Positions 36,094-50,074 of a stretch of DNA of 64,000 nt are shown piece by piece. Below the pieces are notes generated by a model that did no database searches, was not told the origin of the DNA, and saw nothing but the letters and a program-made list of their open reading frames with translations. How positions within the stretch are numbered: the first letter of the stretch is position 1; the number at the start of each line of letters is the position of its first letter. The stretch spans positions 1,364,001-1,428,000 of the forward strand of contig JAGGNK010010225.1 of assembly GCA_017590115.1 (NCBI GenBank), read 5' to 3'. A program made the translations under genes and the position numbers. The stretch comes from Montifringilla adamsi. Taxonomy: Eukaryota > Chordata > Aves > Passeriformes > Passeridae.

Positions 36094-39000
36094 AGAGGCT
36101 GCATTGGAAAGGAGGACAGCAGCTCTCAGAAATGCATCTTTCTGTGTCACCTGCTTTGTTCTCTAGTTAGGCATTTGTAGAAATATTACCCTGGCTACTG
36201 CATAGTCCCTAAATTCACATACGTGATCACCACTATCCAGATCTTTGTAACTATTTAAAGTGAAGTTTTTCACAAAAAAACTGATTGTACAAACAACACC
36301 ATATTGCACGGTGTTTATTTTCTTTCACGGGCTTCCAGAGCAAATGTTCTTCAGCTCCAAACAAGAGGAATAGCTTGCTTTCTTTTTTTGTCTGTGCTGC
36401 AAAATCAACCTGAGATATGAAACCTCAGCTGTTTTCTCCTCCTGGCTTTTATACTCCTCTCAAAGAAGGGAAACAAGGATTAGAAGAGTCTACCCAATCT
36501 TTGCTACCCTGAAAGATTAAGCAAATGCATTTAGCCACTTTCTGAATCATGCCAACACTCCTGAACATCGGTAATAAAACAGCAGAAAGGCTTATTCCTC
36601 CTGTGTGTGTGTGTGAAATGGGAAGGTTTGGTCCTTTTGAGGGAGGGTACAAAACACATTGCTGGCTTGAAGTACCTTCCCTCTGGCCTCAGCAGTGCTG
36701 GGTGGGAATTTCATCAGCAGGAGGTCCCATCCCTTTTGCGGACACAGACCCAGGCTCCACAGAGCCACGCTGGCTGTGGTGGCACACTGAATGTATGGAT
36801 GCTCCTGTGTGGAGCATCCACCCACATCTGCTGTTCCCATGGGACAAGATCCTTGACAGGGCCGCTGCAGAGTCCACCTTTGAGGGCTAATAGCATCACG
36901 GCCCTTATAAACTGCTTTAGGATAACATGCAGCATGCAGCTCATAAATAAAAATAACTTTTGCCACAAAGGTCTGTATTTGCCCACTGGTAGGTTCTGGC
37001 ACAGACATTAAGCAGCTGAGGCCTGTGGTGCTCCAGGAAGGTGTTGGAATAATATGATGGGTAACTGGAGTCATCCAAGTTAAAAAATTCCCGCCCAACA
37101 ATTTACCATGGCTATAATCTGAAGACATTTCCTTTGAAGTGAAGACCCCCACAGGGACCCAAACACTCGATTCAGAAACCTCAAAGCAAGAGGAGTGGAA
37201 GCCGCCTGTGGTCTTCCAAACTGAGCATGTCCTTTAGGCTTTAAATGCATTTTACAGAAATTATTAAAAATAACTTGTTAAAATTGACAGGGAGCAAGAT
37301 TCACAGTATGAAATTTGAGAAAAAATGTACAAAAACTTCTAGAAAGAGAAAGATATTTTCCTCTCCTGCACTCTGCAGCTTTGCATTTACATACAAGGTT
37401 GAATCTGCAATTTCCTGCTGTTTCTCCTTTCTTCTGATAAATATTTTTAAAGAGAAGTGCCAGGAACGTTGCCAGCCAGGCAAATGTACTGCGAGGCGTT
37501 ATTTGTAATGCTCCTCCCCAACCCCTGCAGACAGCTGTGTCCCCTGCCTTCTCGCCCTTGCAGGGCTTGTGCCTGAGTAATACCTGTCCTTGGATGTTGC
37601 TGCTCTCGGTGCCTGCTGTGCCTGACATCAGGGTTCCCCGTCCCATCTCTGGGACACCCCTGTTGCCCTCTCTGCACGGGAATAAAGCCTGATCTTCCCT
37701 TGAATCTGAGTCTCTGGGAAAACATTGCTGAAAACTCTGTGTGAGCAGCTCCTTCCCAACCAGAGGAAAGGATGGAACCTGGGACCAGAATGCTGTGAGC
37801 AGCAGGAAATGTGGACATGTTAATGGGATATAACCATGGCACTGAGCCACTTTGGACCCTTCTCTGATTCCTCCCTAAGTTACAGCAAATTCAGCTGGTT
37901 CTCAGAGCTACGCTTTATCTCCCCTTTGGGAGGTTTCTGGGTCAGCTGTATTAAAATGCATTTATTCTTAAGGGGGTCAGTAATCTGACACAATGGTGAT
38001 GTATGAGTGAATGGGGAGAATACATAAATTTCTAACAGTGCAGAAAGAAGAATCCCGGAGTTTTGCTATCTGTAAAAACGGAGCATGGGATCTGTCACTT
38101 CATGTCACGACAGCCAAATTAAACAAATGCAAGATGACAGGAGGAAAAGAAACAAAGGACTTCTATCCAATTACTTCCAGAAGCATATTAAATTATGAGG
38201 GCACTTGCTTTTGTGTTAGCAAATAAGTATTTAAATGGACCTAAAATTCTTCATATTCTGAAACTTGGGTTTATCTGCATAGGAGAAATGGATGCTGTGG
38301 ACACTTGTTCCTGAAAGGGAAATGGAGGACAGAGAGCACCTTTGCCAGAGGCTGTAGGTTGCCATGTGGGGGTTCCATGGCCAGGAACGGTGTTGAGAAG
38401 AGCGGTAGGGAGAGTGAGAACACCTGGGCATCTAGTTTTGGATGCTTCCATCACCACTGCTGAAGCAACTACTTGAGGGTATCACAGGAGCCCCTGAGAT
38501 GAAGACACCAAGCAATAGCTCAAGTTTTCTTTTCACAGCAAGAGACAGACACAGAAATGTGAGCCACATTTAGGTCATTTGAAAGTCCAGCCTGACTAGG
38601 AAAAGGTGAGCATGGACCTGCCACTCTGAGATGATCTCAAGATCAAAGCGATCTTTTTGACCGAGCCTGTGAAAGCTGGACTTGGTCAATGCAAACGTTC
38701 CTCATCAGAAATGCGGTTTGGAAAGACAAATCCTGGCAACCTCTGGCCTGTCTGACGTGCTGCGCTCTGGCAAGTGGTCAGAGCAGGCTGCAGCAGGGCT
38801 GAAATGCGTCACGGTGAAATGGAAGTGTGAGTCAAAGACACTTTCCCCTGGGTGCACACAAGGAAGAGGAAGGTGAAAGTGTCAGGAAACATCAGGACAC
38901 TCATGAGAGAGAGAAAGCAGACACTGAAAGACAGCTGTGAGCAGTGACAGACCATGATTAGGTGCTTTCCCAGAGGGCAGGGGGCCACCCACTGTCACAG

Positions 39001-39667
39001 CCTGGGTACCTGATGCCTGAGCAACCCATGAAGGATCCAGCAGAAGATGGCCCCAGCCTGGCTTGCACGGACAAGCCTTGGGAGCCCCAGAGGGAAGGTC
39101 AGTACCTGGACCCAGGGGGTCTATGCCAGGACAGGAGTGCAATCCCAGTGAGGTGAGGAGAGGTGCATTCCTGAGTGAGCAGAATGGCACTGCCACAGCT
39201 TTTGGGCCATTTCCTTCTCCCCCAGCATTAAACAAGGAGGGCAAAAGCGAGAGCTGAGGAGGTTGGAGTGGCGGATCCAAGCCCCATATCCCCACCCATC
39301 CCTGGGCCATCCTGGCCAATGCTTCTCCAGCTATCTGTTTTGCAAGTGGTGCAGGTGCAGTGGTGAGTCCCAGGCAAAGGGAACTTGCTGTTGGCCAATG
39401 TCTCCCATGCAGAAGGCCAAGGAGCAGCTTCATCTCTTCTCTGGAGGAGCAGGGAGGGCAGCAGGTAAAGAAGCCGGGGCAGAACACCTGCATCAGACCT
39501 CTGCACAGCAGCAAAATTCTCCGCCTATTTAGAAATTGTTCTGCCATGTTACTTCTACCTGTGCAAGGCCAGGAGCAAGGCCAAGTCCCTCCCTGTTTGA
39601 GGAGAACTGTGAAGAGCCTCTTTGGATCAAAAACTGGCATGACCAGACCCTTATATTGTTGAATATT

Positions 39668-39720
39668 GAGGGAGGGAGGGAGGCAGGGAGGGAGGCAGGG
39701 AGAGAGGGAAAAAAAAAGAG
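39668..39720. repeat. Purine-rich GGGA/GGCA minisatellite with A-tail
   Basis: The unit gggaggca-ggga is repeated imperfectly, giving more than 50 bp of nearly pure purine on the + strand, ending in a run of A. Such polypurine tracts can adopt triplex structure. Confidence 0.88.
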
Positions 39721-42570
39721 AAGGCCAAATTCCTTTGTCACATACCCTGCTCTAAGTCCAGAGTAATTACATTAAATGTAATAAGCCTCCACACTTCCTT
39801 CCCCACTCCCACAGGGGAGCAGTCATTTGTTGCTGGCCAATTCCTGCAGCAGCCAATGTCCTTACCTACTGCATTGGCAGAAATCTCCTGGCCAGAGAAC
39901 CACAGAGAGGAGAAAAAGCTGCTGCCTTGCTTGCACTCGCTTCTCCTTCTCCTCCTCCTCTTTGCCCAGGGAGAAAAGAAGCAATGCCCCTCTATTAAGG
40001 CATCTAAAAGCAAATGCTAAACTTTCTACACCCAAGCTATCTGTGACTCTCAGGGGTGCTGCCAGTCCCAGTTTCCACACTGATTCATCACTCTTCACCA
40101 TTTTCCTCTCCATCTACCTGAGGGAGGTTCCTCCCCAAAGAAACACAGGTCAGTAGCTTCTTCAGAGAAATGCCAGCAAGACTCCTGCAGGCTGGTGGTG
40201 GCCAGCTCCACTCAGCTCTCTGGAGCCACAGGCTGGGAAAGTGGGGAAACCATGGAAAGGTTTTGGCTAAAAGGAGGTGGTGAAGAGAAGAGGTGTAAGA
40301 ACAGGAAGCAGAACAGTCTGACCTTCCCAAGGCCAGGGGTACATGGGCAGTGCTTCAAGCAGCATTCAGTTTCCTAGACCCCAGGCAAAGGCTTTCCTGG
40401 CAGTCCAGGTCCCCCCACTGCAGCCCACACAGCAAGGTGCTGGGCACCATGAGAGCATCCTGCCAGCCTGGCAAGTCTCCTCCAGGTGCAGACGCAGAAG
40501 ACCATGAGCAGCAGATAGAGATGATTAATCTTCCCACTTTGTGTGCCACAGGCCTGATCCCTGCGGGGCTGGTTGCCTGCAGTCCTCATCACCTGGGGGT
40601 TTTATGGAGCTGCACCTCTCAGACAGGAAGTCTGCTCCAGGGAGCTGTGAAGCCATATATAATAACTGCACGTTGCTATTATTAACTAGAGCACCTGGAG
40701 GAGGTGACAGCAAAGGCCTTATGGAGGTGATGAGTAGCTGTATTTAAGCCTATCAGTTTCACCAGAGGAAATTTTGGGGCCTTGACATAAGAGGAAAGCT
40801 GCCTTCAGCACCTGGGACTCCTCTCTGCTTTTCTTTCCCAAGCAGGCAAATATTTTCAGGCACGTAAATGAATTCTTTTGTGCTCAATCCCACTAGGCAT
40901 TTAACACAAAGCATCAACACAAAGCAAGGGAGGGAAAGAGGTGAGATGCAATTCCACCCTCCCCCCACCCCTCCAACAGCAGCATTTGAGGAGAAAATCC
41001 TCCAGAAAAAAAAAAAAAAGCAACCCATGCTCTGCTTTCTTCTGACGGTGCAGGCTGATTTGTGCTGTCTGTAATTGTAATCAAAGTTAATTTAATCCTG
41101 GTGTGGAGGTTGCTGAGCAACTGAAGACATTTATCCAGAGGAGACAGGGGCTGTAATCATGTCACCTCCAGTGAAGTTGGTAGGGCAGCCACATAACACT
41201 GCTAGAGCAGAGCTGTGGGTCACGGGAAGACATTGGTATTCATGGTAGGCACAGAGGCCAAGGGAAAAGCACTAAGGTCACGCCAAAACTGTGCTTTCTT
41301 CCTTAGTACAGACAGATTGGATCAGATTTGGAATAAGGCCCCATATGGGCACCACACATGAAGGCACAACTTCCCAGAGGATGAGCAGAGAGTGCCTGTC
41401 TGGCTTACAGGCCTGTGGCTGTAAGCAAAAAGGTGCAATGCCAGCAAAATGGTCAGTCAAGCCAGTCTGTGTCACAGGCGGCCCGCTGATGCCGCCTTTC
41501 CTCAGAAATCCCATTTTTTCCCCCAAGGAGCTACAAGTCCTCTGTCTCAGAGCTGAGAGCAGGGGGCTGTGCTGTCCCTGCCAGCTTTGGAGGACTCAGG
41601 GCTGAGCATCCAGCAGCCAGAGCCCGAGGGAGCCGCCCAGGGAAGGGCGCGGAGCTGGCTCCCTGCTTCCAGCTTTGGAGAAGGATGGGAAGCTCCAGCA
41701 CTGCTGGAGAAGCTCCTCTGAGCTTGCTAAGAGCCTCGCAGGGCCCCTGCTGAGCCATCATCAGGGCCATTTGCCGGTGATGAGGAGATTTCCCGAGGTC
41801 GCCCCGGTGGGCACCTGCTGCTGCCGGGCCAGCCTGATTAAGTGGTTCAGCAGGGAAGGAGGGGTCCTGCCATCAGTGCCTCAGCAATCAAGGAGGATTT
41901 TTTTTTCCCCTTCTGCTTTTTCTTTATTTTTTTCTTTCTAATTATTATTTTCTCCAGAATCAAAGAGCTTTCGTGAAATTTAAAGGCCTGTGGGTGCACC
42001 AAGGGCAGGAGGAGGATGGGAGCCTGCCAGGGAAAAGGACCAAAGTGTGGTGGGATCCCAAGCATGCCAAGCGGCTCCTTACCCCAGCTGTTTCCTCCTG
42101 TCAGACCCTTTTCCTTTGGAAAAGTAGGTACTGCAGAACCACCAGAGTCCATCTCCTACTGCACTGGCCTGGCTGTCTCTGAAATAGCCGTTGCAGGGGG
42201 AAAAAATAAATTATTTTACTTTTTTAAAAGGCATGTTGGGTTTCTAGCTGAGAGGAGGAGCAGCTTGATGACTTAGGAGGTGATTGTGGCTTTTCAAAGC
42301 AGAGCTTTGAACCCCATGTTGAAGTGACCAAAAACTTAGACATACGTCAGGAAAAAGACAATGCACTGAGCAGTAACATTGCTGAGTGTCACACCTTGTG
42401 AAACAGTGACAACTCAAGCCAGCCAAAGCAGGAGAATGGAGCAGATAAAGCCTAATTCCAAGAAGATTTCCCTAAGACAGGCTTTTTGAAACCAGAAAAG
42501 CCATAGGAATTTATTTAGCTTTTTATTTTGTGCTGCAAAGTTTGCTACCTTTTCCATAATTTTGCTCTTT

Positions 42571-42890
42571 TTCATAGAATTCTTTAGGATGGAAGAGGCG
42601 TTTAAGACCATTGGGTCCAACTCTTAACCAGACATTGCCAAATCCATCACTAATCCATGTTCCTAAGGCTACATCTACATGGCTTTTAGATACCTCCAGG
42701 GATGGTGACTCAGCCACTTCCCTGGGCAGCCTGTTCCAAGCCTTGACAGCCCTTTTGGTGAAGAAATTTTTCCTCACATCCAGTGTAAACCTCCTGTGGT
42801 GCAACTTGAGGCCATTTCCTCTTGTCCTATACCCTTGTTACCTGAGAGAAGAGACCGACATCACAGCCTCCTTTTAGGTAGTTGTGTGTT
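42571..42890 (-). mobile_element. CR1 LINE 3' fragment, antisense
   Basis: Reverse-complement orientation: the 3' terminus starts at ttcatagaattctttaggat, followed by the conserved segments gatacctccagggatggtga, cacttccctgggcagcctgt, gaagaaatttttcctcacat and ggccatttcctcttgtccta, ending near 42890. It is well preserved, 5'-truncated and non-coding. Open frames on both strands here are products of the repeat. Confidence 0.95.
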
Positions 42891-43972
42891 GTGCCCAGAA
42901 TGGGCAAGATTGGGTCATTTGTTTTCAATGCATGACAGCCATCTCTCCTCCTTCATCTCACACCTTTCAGGGAGTAAAGGCTGTAAGTGTATGACATACT
43001 GGGTATTTTCCTGCCCACCACTCACCCCAGCACTCTCCACAATGTGCCCATTCCAGGTGGATGTGGCTCTTCCTCACTGGGGGAGGCTGTGCTTCTGCTT
43101 GCCAGCCAGGCTATTTGCCAGTCCCCACTGCTCATTTGCTTTGTTTCGAGCACTTGGTGGTGACAGCAACACTGAGAGTTTCCCTGCCCTGGGGAGTGCC
43201 AGGGAAGCTTCAGAGTTCTGTGCCAAGCCAGCCAGGGGAAATGCACCAGCCACACTGTGCTGGGCTCAGGGCATCCAGAGCTCCTCCTCAGGAAACCCTG
43301 GACAGGCGGGAAGGGTAAGGCAGTGCTGAGATGTGGTTGTCAAAAAAAAAGGAGGGTGAGCAAAAACTTAAATTAAAAAAAAAATCCTGAGCAATTTACT
43401 TCTGGGAAAATTAAGATGCAGTTTTGATTAAGTCTCATACCTCTTGGGTTGTCCAGGCTTTAGTTTCACACCCCACTTTTGGTCAGTCCTGGTGCCAGTG
43501 GTTCCTTGAAGGAAATGCAGAGATGAAAAAATGCAATGCATTTAATGAAATCCTACCATGGAAACAAAAATAACCATTGATGCACAACCCTGCACAAGAC
43601 TGTTTCCCATTTTCTCCAGGGGAAAACTCCTCTGAAGCCCCACCAGCTTTCTGCAGTGTTTTTTGGCAGATGGTGATCCAGCAAGGCTCCCATCCTGATC
43701 CATTCCTGTGGGGGTTGAGGTCTTGCACAGGCCCTACCTATACCTCATGTGTGAAGTTTTCCCAAGGGGACTGAGAATACAAGAACTACAGGAGTTTCAC
43801 GCGGGCAGCAGGTTGGGTATCACAGCCTAACTGTGTGGCACATCCTAGATCTCTCCAGCTCCGTGTTGCTCAAGAGGGAGAGAAGTGAAACACCAAAGCA
43901 TTCCCCTTCCCACAAGGAGATTCAAAGCCAGTCCCCAGGTTTTCAAGTTTACAATTATTCCTGTGTTACAGG

Positions 43973-44037
43973 CTTTCTTTTCTTCTTTTTTATTTTTCTT
44001 TTTTTTCCTTTCTTTTTTTTTTTTTTTTTTTTTTTTT
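43973..44037. repeat. T-rich/polypyrimidine tract ending in T25
   Basis: About 65 bp of T with a few C, one A and, near its start, few other bases; the last 25 positions (44013-44037) are pure T. I checked whether it could be the A-tail of a minus-strand retrocopy, but found no recognisable body or polyadenylation signal at the higher coordinates. Confidence 0.9.
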
Positions 44038-47000
44038 ATGATAAAGGAAATATTAATTTCATGCTTGGCTTGGTTCTCGAGCAGGAGCATTCTCCCTTCT
44101 GCACTTTTTTCTCCACATCAGGAGCTGCTGAGCCATTTCCTCTCCCTGGGGCCATGGCGATGGGCTGCAGACAGAAGGTTTTTATGCCACGTGGCTGTTT
44201 AGCACCAGCATGGAGGCAGCAACCCACCTCCACCTCCAAACCTGACCCCTTGTGCTGACTGGTGACATCCCTGTGCTGGAGCTTACTGTGTAAAATGTCT
44301 GGGAGAAATGCAGCATGCCTCAGCTTTGCTTTAAACCATGTTTCCTGTGATAGAATCCAAAGGGTTATTTGATCATCCTAGAACCTGTTTACATTATTTT
44401 CTGGGGGTTTTTTTCCTGACTAATTGCCTCAAAAATCCTCAAACTTACAGAGCCTTGGATGGTCCATTTGCAAAAATAAATCTATGTTGTATGCATGCCA
44501 ATAAAAATTGAATATTTATCTCTTTCTTAGTTTTTCTAAGTGGCGTTTGTTCCTAACACCTTTAAAACCCTCTGGTTTTCTGAAATTTTTTTCTTTAAGT
44601 CAGTGAGTACAGAGAAAGCAAATGCAGAAGCAGCATTTTCAGGAGCTGGCAAGGATACTAAAGATTTATGCTGACATATACGCTGTGCCTATGGCTGAAT
44701 TAATAGTGCCGCCGAAGCATTTGTATTTTCTGGGTTTTTTCACTCTGACATTAGAAATGGAAGCACAGCCACACCTGCACACAGGGAGTGTGGATGGAAT
44801 GTATATGGAATTCATCTGCAATTCTTCCATGTTTTCTAAATTAGATCACTGTTGAGGTTGCAGATCCAGAAATATCATCCAACTCCCCTTTTTCTCTCCT
44901 ACATAGGTGAGGATTTGTCTTTCTGTGGAACTGGTCTTCAGACCAGTTTTACACCAAGATATTTTCATTGACTTCAGTAAAGTTTATGTTCATTCATCTC
45001 AATATATCTGACAGCAGAATCTAGCCCAGACTGAGGAATTTCATTTTTCTCCTAAATATTTTATTGCTTTTTATTTTAATAAAAACTGAACTAGAAATAT
45101 TTTCTTCCACTGAAAAACATTGAAAAACAATTTTCTTCTTTCACCTCCAGAATTCAGTGTTTTTCAGAGCCAGAATTCGGCTTCCCACACCGCAAGGTGA
45201 ACCACTTGGAGATGTCAAGCAGTCTATTCATTGCTCAGATTGTATTTTGATGCTGCTCAGAGTTCCCAGGTAAGAAAATACATTCAATCATTTATAGCTG
45301 TGAACCAGAGCAGTGCCTTAAAGGGAAAAGAAGGAAGGAAAGAAGAGATGTAGGTTGTTAAGTGAAGGTGGAGAGCAAAACAGATGAAATTGATAAAGTG
45401 GAAAGCTATATTATTCACTCCAAAGCTCCATTTAGTCCCTCTGGCCTGGTAGTTTCAGCAAAGTGAAACTCTTGCTGGAATCAATACTGCTATCATTTCA
45501 CAAAATTACAGTGGTTTGAACAGAAAACTAGTTATAAATCAACTTCGTGCATGGACAGCTGGAGGAAATATTTCTTGCTTTGAAGATTTGGGCGCTTCAA
45601 AACTAGTAAAGAGGATCTTGGCTCTCCAAGAATCCATATTTACTGTGTTTCTTGGAAATAGAAGCTGCTGTTGCATATTCAAACAAGTCAAAATAGCAAT
45701 GTGAAAAAGGCAGTGCCTTCATTTTAATCAGATCAGAAAAGAGTGTGCTTGATTTCAGTGAAACTTGGGTGTTTTGGAGATGGTCCCATTCTCTGGCACT
45801 TGCCAGGAGTTCCTTCTTTTTCATATGCCCAGCCTAGATCCCATAGATCCCATAGATTTTGAGGGACTTTTGCACCTCACCACTTTCAGCTTAATGACTC
45901 AATAGATGTATGGGTAAAGCCTTTCAAGACTTTGCCACAGGAAGATGCCCAGCCCCCAGCTTCCAGGGAAAGGGACTGGACTTGGAGACTGACCTTGTCT
46001 TCAGTATTTTGGGAACATGTACTTGAAGATCCTTCAAAGAAAAGCATGAAAAGCACAGCTGATGCCCACCTCAGGAAGGTCTCACTACATTCTTTTGTGT
46101 TTTCTTTAATCACTCTGAAATTCAACATTTTCTCTACTTCTTGTTTTCCAGTAAAGATATGTCAGATAGCAAGAAATTATCTGTGTGGGTGCTGGAAGCT
46201 TCAGAGATATAATGCATAGCAGCAAAGAAGTAGGGAAAGAGTGTCTCCACATCTAATTCCTTGTTCTGGATAGAATAAATACCAGCCACAGCTCCATGAC
46301 CATTGACTGGCCAATGCATTAAGCCTGAGGGACTCTTAGTCATCCCTGCTACTGCTGGAACCCCTTTCCTCTTTTCCCATGAGGCAGAAAGGGGTGGCAT
46401 TGGGAAGGCAGAGCTGGGAAGGGTGCTGGAATGAGGCAGCCCTGCTGGTGAAACCACCCCAAAGCCTGAAAACATCCCAGGTTTCTAAACCACATCTATC
46501 AGAGCTCTGTCTTGAAGCGACAGACTTTGGGATGTGGTTGCCTTTGCTCAGCCCTGCTTGCAATGACAAGGCCAGTCCACTGTGTCCTGACTGGGTGCTG
46601 CCAAATTGAAGAGGTGGGGATATAGCATTTGCTAACTTGGGTTTGCATCTGAGGTAACTCTGCTTGTTTTCCCTCTCAGGTGCTTGTGAAACGCGCATTT
46701 GTGCAATATCTAAGCATCACACAGCTGTAATTATTTCTGTTGGTTTCCCCCTATCTCTTGCATTTAGTGCACTGGAATTTTCTCTTAATTTTGTCAGATA
46801 TTTCTGGAAATTGCTTAGTTAAATTTGAATTCATTAAAGACAGCAATCATCATTATTTGATAAATAGCATCATTAAATCCATTACACAATAAAATATTGC
46901 AAATAAGAGCACAAGTAAATATTTGCAAGAGTATTCACACTGTATTTCCTCTCCTGGCATTTTGAAAAGCTCTTTTATTGTCTCACAACAGAATTGCCAA

Positions 47001-50000
47001 GTAGCTACAAATGCTCATGCATCATCTGCAAGCAAGGGAGAAAAAAGGCTGCTGTTTAATAAAATTTGATTCATCCAATCAGGGAAGGGAGGGAGTAACG
47101 TATGATGTGGAGAGCCAATTGGGTGGCATGTGCTCTGACGATTAACACCAGCCAATTTGTCAAGGAGACACAAATAATAATCTGTAATCAAAAATAATTC
47201 AAGTGACTGAGGCAAATCGACACACTTACTTGAACTGTGACCTGTTCTTTACTTCATTGGCATGAAAAGAGTGGGCCGAGGGTATTGGGTGAAGGACTCC
47301 GTTGGCTCAGTTTCCAGATATTTAGAAATCTGGAGAATGGCAGGGCAGGCTGGGAAGTGCCCCAGGAGAAGCAGGGTGACTCTGAGCAAGGAGGGGAAGA
47401 GCACCTGCCTGAGAGTCTCGGGGTCATATGGAGAGGACCTCATGGGACCCCACTGAGGTTGGTCCTCACCTCCAGAGTGCTCTTCTACTGCCACCTTCCC
47501 ACTGCCCCTCTGAAAAGCAAGCAGAGAAGATGAAAAGTGCCTCCACCTCCAAAGAGGTTCAAGGGCAGCAGTGGTTCCATGGCCCTTGTCCAGTGGCTGC
47601 CTGTGTGGGGTGCCCCGTACTCCATGTGCTCTGCTGCTGCTGTCCCAGGGGCAGGCACCCACCTGGGACATCCAGCTGCCTGCAAAGAGGGGTGGGAAGG
47701 CAGCAACAGGATTTTATAGCTTATTTCAGCCAAACAATCACACTTTGGAGCTGAGGCACTAGTAACAGTGAGCAGGCAGGACACTTCCCTAATGCTTAAC
47801 AAGTCAAGCTCCGTTGCGCTGGAACCGAGTCAAGGAGGCAGGAACCATTCAATTAGACCAAAGCAACTGACAGCCACTGTGCTGTAAATCTTCCCTTGCT
47901 GCCTTTGAGGTCTCTGGTCCTCTGTGTCTTAATAGTAAATGATATCTCAGTGATGGGAGAGAAGGGAACAAACATGCCTCTGCCTGTTGCTCTGATGGAA
48001 CAGGACAGCAGGACTTGTAAGGGATCAGCTCACAGGCCAGGGTAACAAAGCGGGGCTTCTACCCAGGTTTCCTGGGTAGCTATAAGATGATGCTCACAAC
48101 AAAAAGAGTCAATTAGAGACTCAGTTGTGGTTCTGTGCATGAGGAGGAGGAAAAAAACCTCTTCCAGCATGTTTGCAAAACCTCTCTGCTGACCTGAACC
48201 AGTCCTTTCTATAGGCTGCTCCATCAACACCAGTGCTGGCACCAAGCTGAAAGAGAAAAATTGTATTTGGGTAATAATGGCAGTCTGGATAAACATTGGT
48301 ATCTGGCCTGATAGTCATGTGGGATTTTTTTTCCTAGTCTATTTCTATGCCTGACAAAGAAATTAGGATAGGAATACAAGTATGCTGATGAAATTTGGTG
48401 AATACTGATGTAAGGACTATTCTTTCCTACCATACTTCATCTGAGGTATATTAAAGTAAATGTGTAATTGCTTAAAACGGTGAGCAATGGGCATTAATTA
48501 CTTGCAAATGGCAATAAAATTGTGTCTACTGTAAGTCAGGAGCGGATCAGAGCTAATAGCCTCACAGGAAACAGAAAGGACTGACATCTCCAATAAACAG
48601 ACCCCTGACTTGTCTTCTCTTTAGCAGCCAACAGCTGCTCATTCCTTCAGATCCCATGTCCTGTCTTCTTGCTGGGAGGCAGAGCAACTGCTACATATTC
48701 ACCAATCCACATTGCAGACTGAAGTTCTGTCCTCAAAAAGCAGCCTCACGGCTCACTCCTGGCTGCTGCTGAGTGGTCTGGCTCCTCTTGGCACTCGTGT
48801 TTCCTCTGTTCCTGGCAGCAGAAGGCTTTGCCTCGGTGCAATTTCCACCCGCTCGCTCCTTTCCATGCCGTGCAAGGACCATGTGAGCATTAGAGGGATG
48901 GTTTCTCAGTTTCCTTCCAGATCTCTTTCCATTCTATAGGCGCATTTTCCTTCATTGATTCCCCTGAGTCCATACCTCCCCATGGTTGATAGCAGTGTAG
49001 ATATCCCCTCGAGGTTGATGCTGTGTGAATCATCTCCTGGCTGTCTCCCACCTGCCTCCTGGGGAAGACTTGAGTGGCTGAGATGGGTAAGATATCATGT
49101 TTTAGCAGTATTTGAGACCAATCAGCCTCTCACTTCTTGCCTGCTGACAGACTCCCATCTCTAGGTCAACTTTACTGAAATTTTTATTTCGAGATCAGGC
49201 ATTGATTTCACAGGATATGTAAGGGCATTTCAAGACCTGGACACTCTCCTGCCTTCCTTTTTTCTTATTCCTGATATGACATTTTATGACAGCACCTAGA
49301 CAGTGCTCAGGACACTGTGGTCCACAGAGGTCCAACCCTGGAAGGGCATCACCTTCCCTGCCCCAAATCACCAATGCTGCAAACCCTGGCAAGGCAGTGA
49401 GCTGCAGTGATGCCATCCCACTGCTCAAGAGATGCCCCACTGTGAGCCTGCAGGCATGCCGTGGCTCTGGTGCTCTTGTTCTTGCTCTGCTTCTCCCACC
49501 ATGTGGCATTTCCACCCATACATTATGTTGATGCAACCAAGCCACCATACCTTTTGTTGGGGAATATTTTTTTGAGTCTCCTTCCGCAGGCTAGCACTCT
49601 TCCCACACACGCTTCATTTTTGCTCGGCTCCTAAAGTCATTCTCCTGAATTTTAGGATCTCATGAGAGCTTCTACAACTGAGGACAGAAGGTATCTGCTC
49701 ATCACCCACTGCCATGGCTGCTGGCATTCACCTACCCTTCAGCTCCTTCCCACATTATCCTTCCAGCCCACAGAGCTTTCCAAGGGCTCCTCCCACCCTG
49801 CTGCCCTCAAAGCCCCTCTCTCCCAGCCTTAGCCCCTTCCCTGCACCTCAGCACCCTTCCCCACACCTCTGAGTCACACTCACTCCCACTCTAGTGCTGA
49901 CCCATCCAGTATATCGAGAATTTCTCTGCAAGTCACTGAGTCACCATTTAAATCTGATATTAAATTCTCCTTTCAGCCTTTAGCCAGTGCATTCCTTATC

Positions 50001-50034
50001 CCATAAAGCATTCGGTAGATACAGTGCATTCAGG

Positions 50035-50074
50035 CAGATATATACAGATATATAGATATATAGATATATATGCA
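50035..50074. repeat. (ATAGAT/ATATAC)n AT-rich microsatellite
   Basis: Repeated agatatata units are read directly; about 40 bp, imperfect. Confidence 0.88.

Larger units (their letters stand above)
30991..42570. other. Intergenic sequence, no gene seen
   Basis: This long stretch has no exon or RNA gene I can support. The longest frame, 252 codons on the minus strand at 38882-39640, is Leu/Pro/Gly-rich, overlaps several open frames on the + strand and resembles no family. Simple repeats are at 36037-36093 (GT/TA-rich), 36602-36615 (GT), 39668-39720 (GGGA/GGCA purine tract) and 40990-41003 (A-run). A possible conserved AT-rich block is at 34500-34745, and a moderately CpG-containing GC-rich patch is at about 41590-41830. 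Confidence 0.65.

Noticed and set aside
38882..39640. 252-codon open frame on the minus strand
   Set aside because: Composition is Leu/Pro/Gly/Ser-rich, there is no family motif, and several + strand frames overlap it. It looks like GC-rich non-coding DNA lacking stops by chance.
43973..44500. Possible minus-strand processed pseudogene with T-tract as its A-tail
   Set aside because: No polyadenylation signal and no recognisable gene body at higher coordinates.
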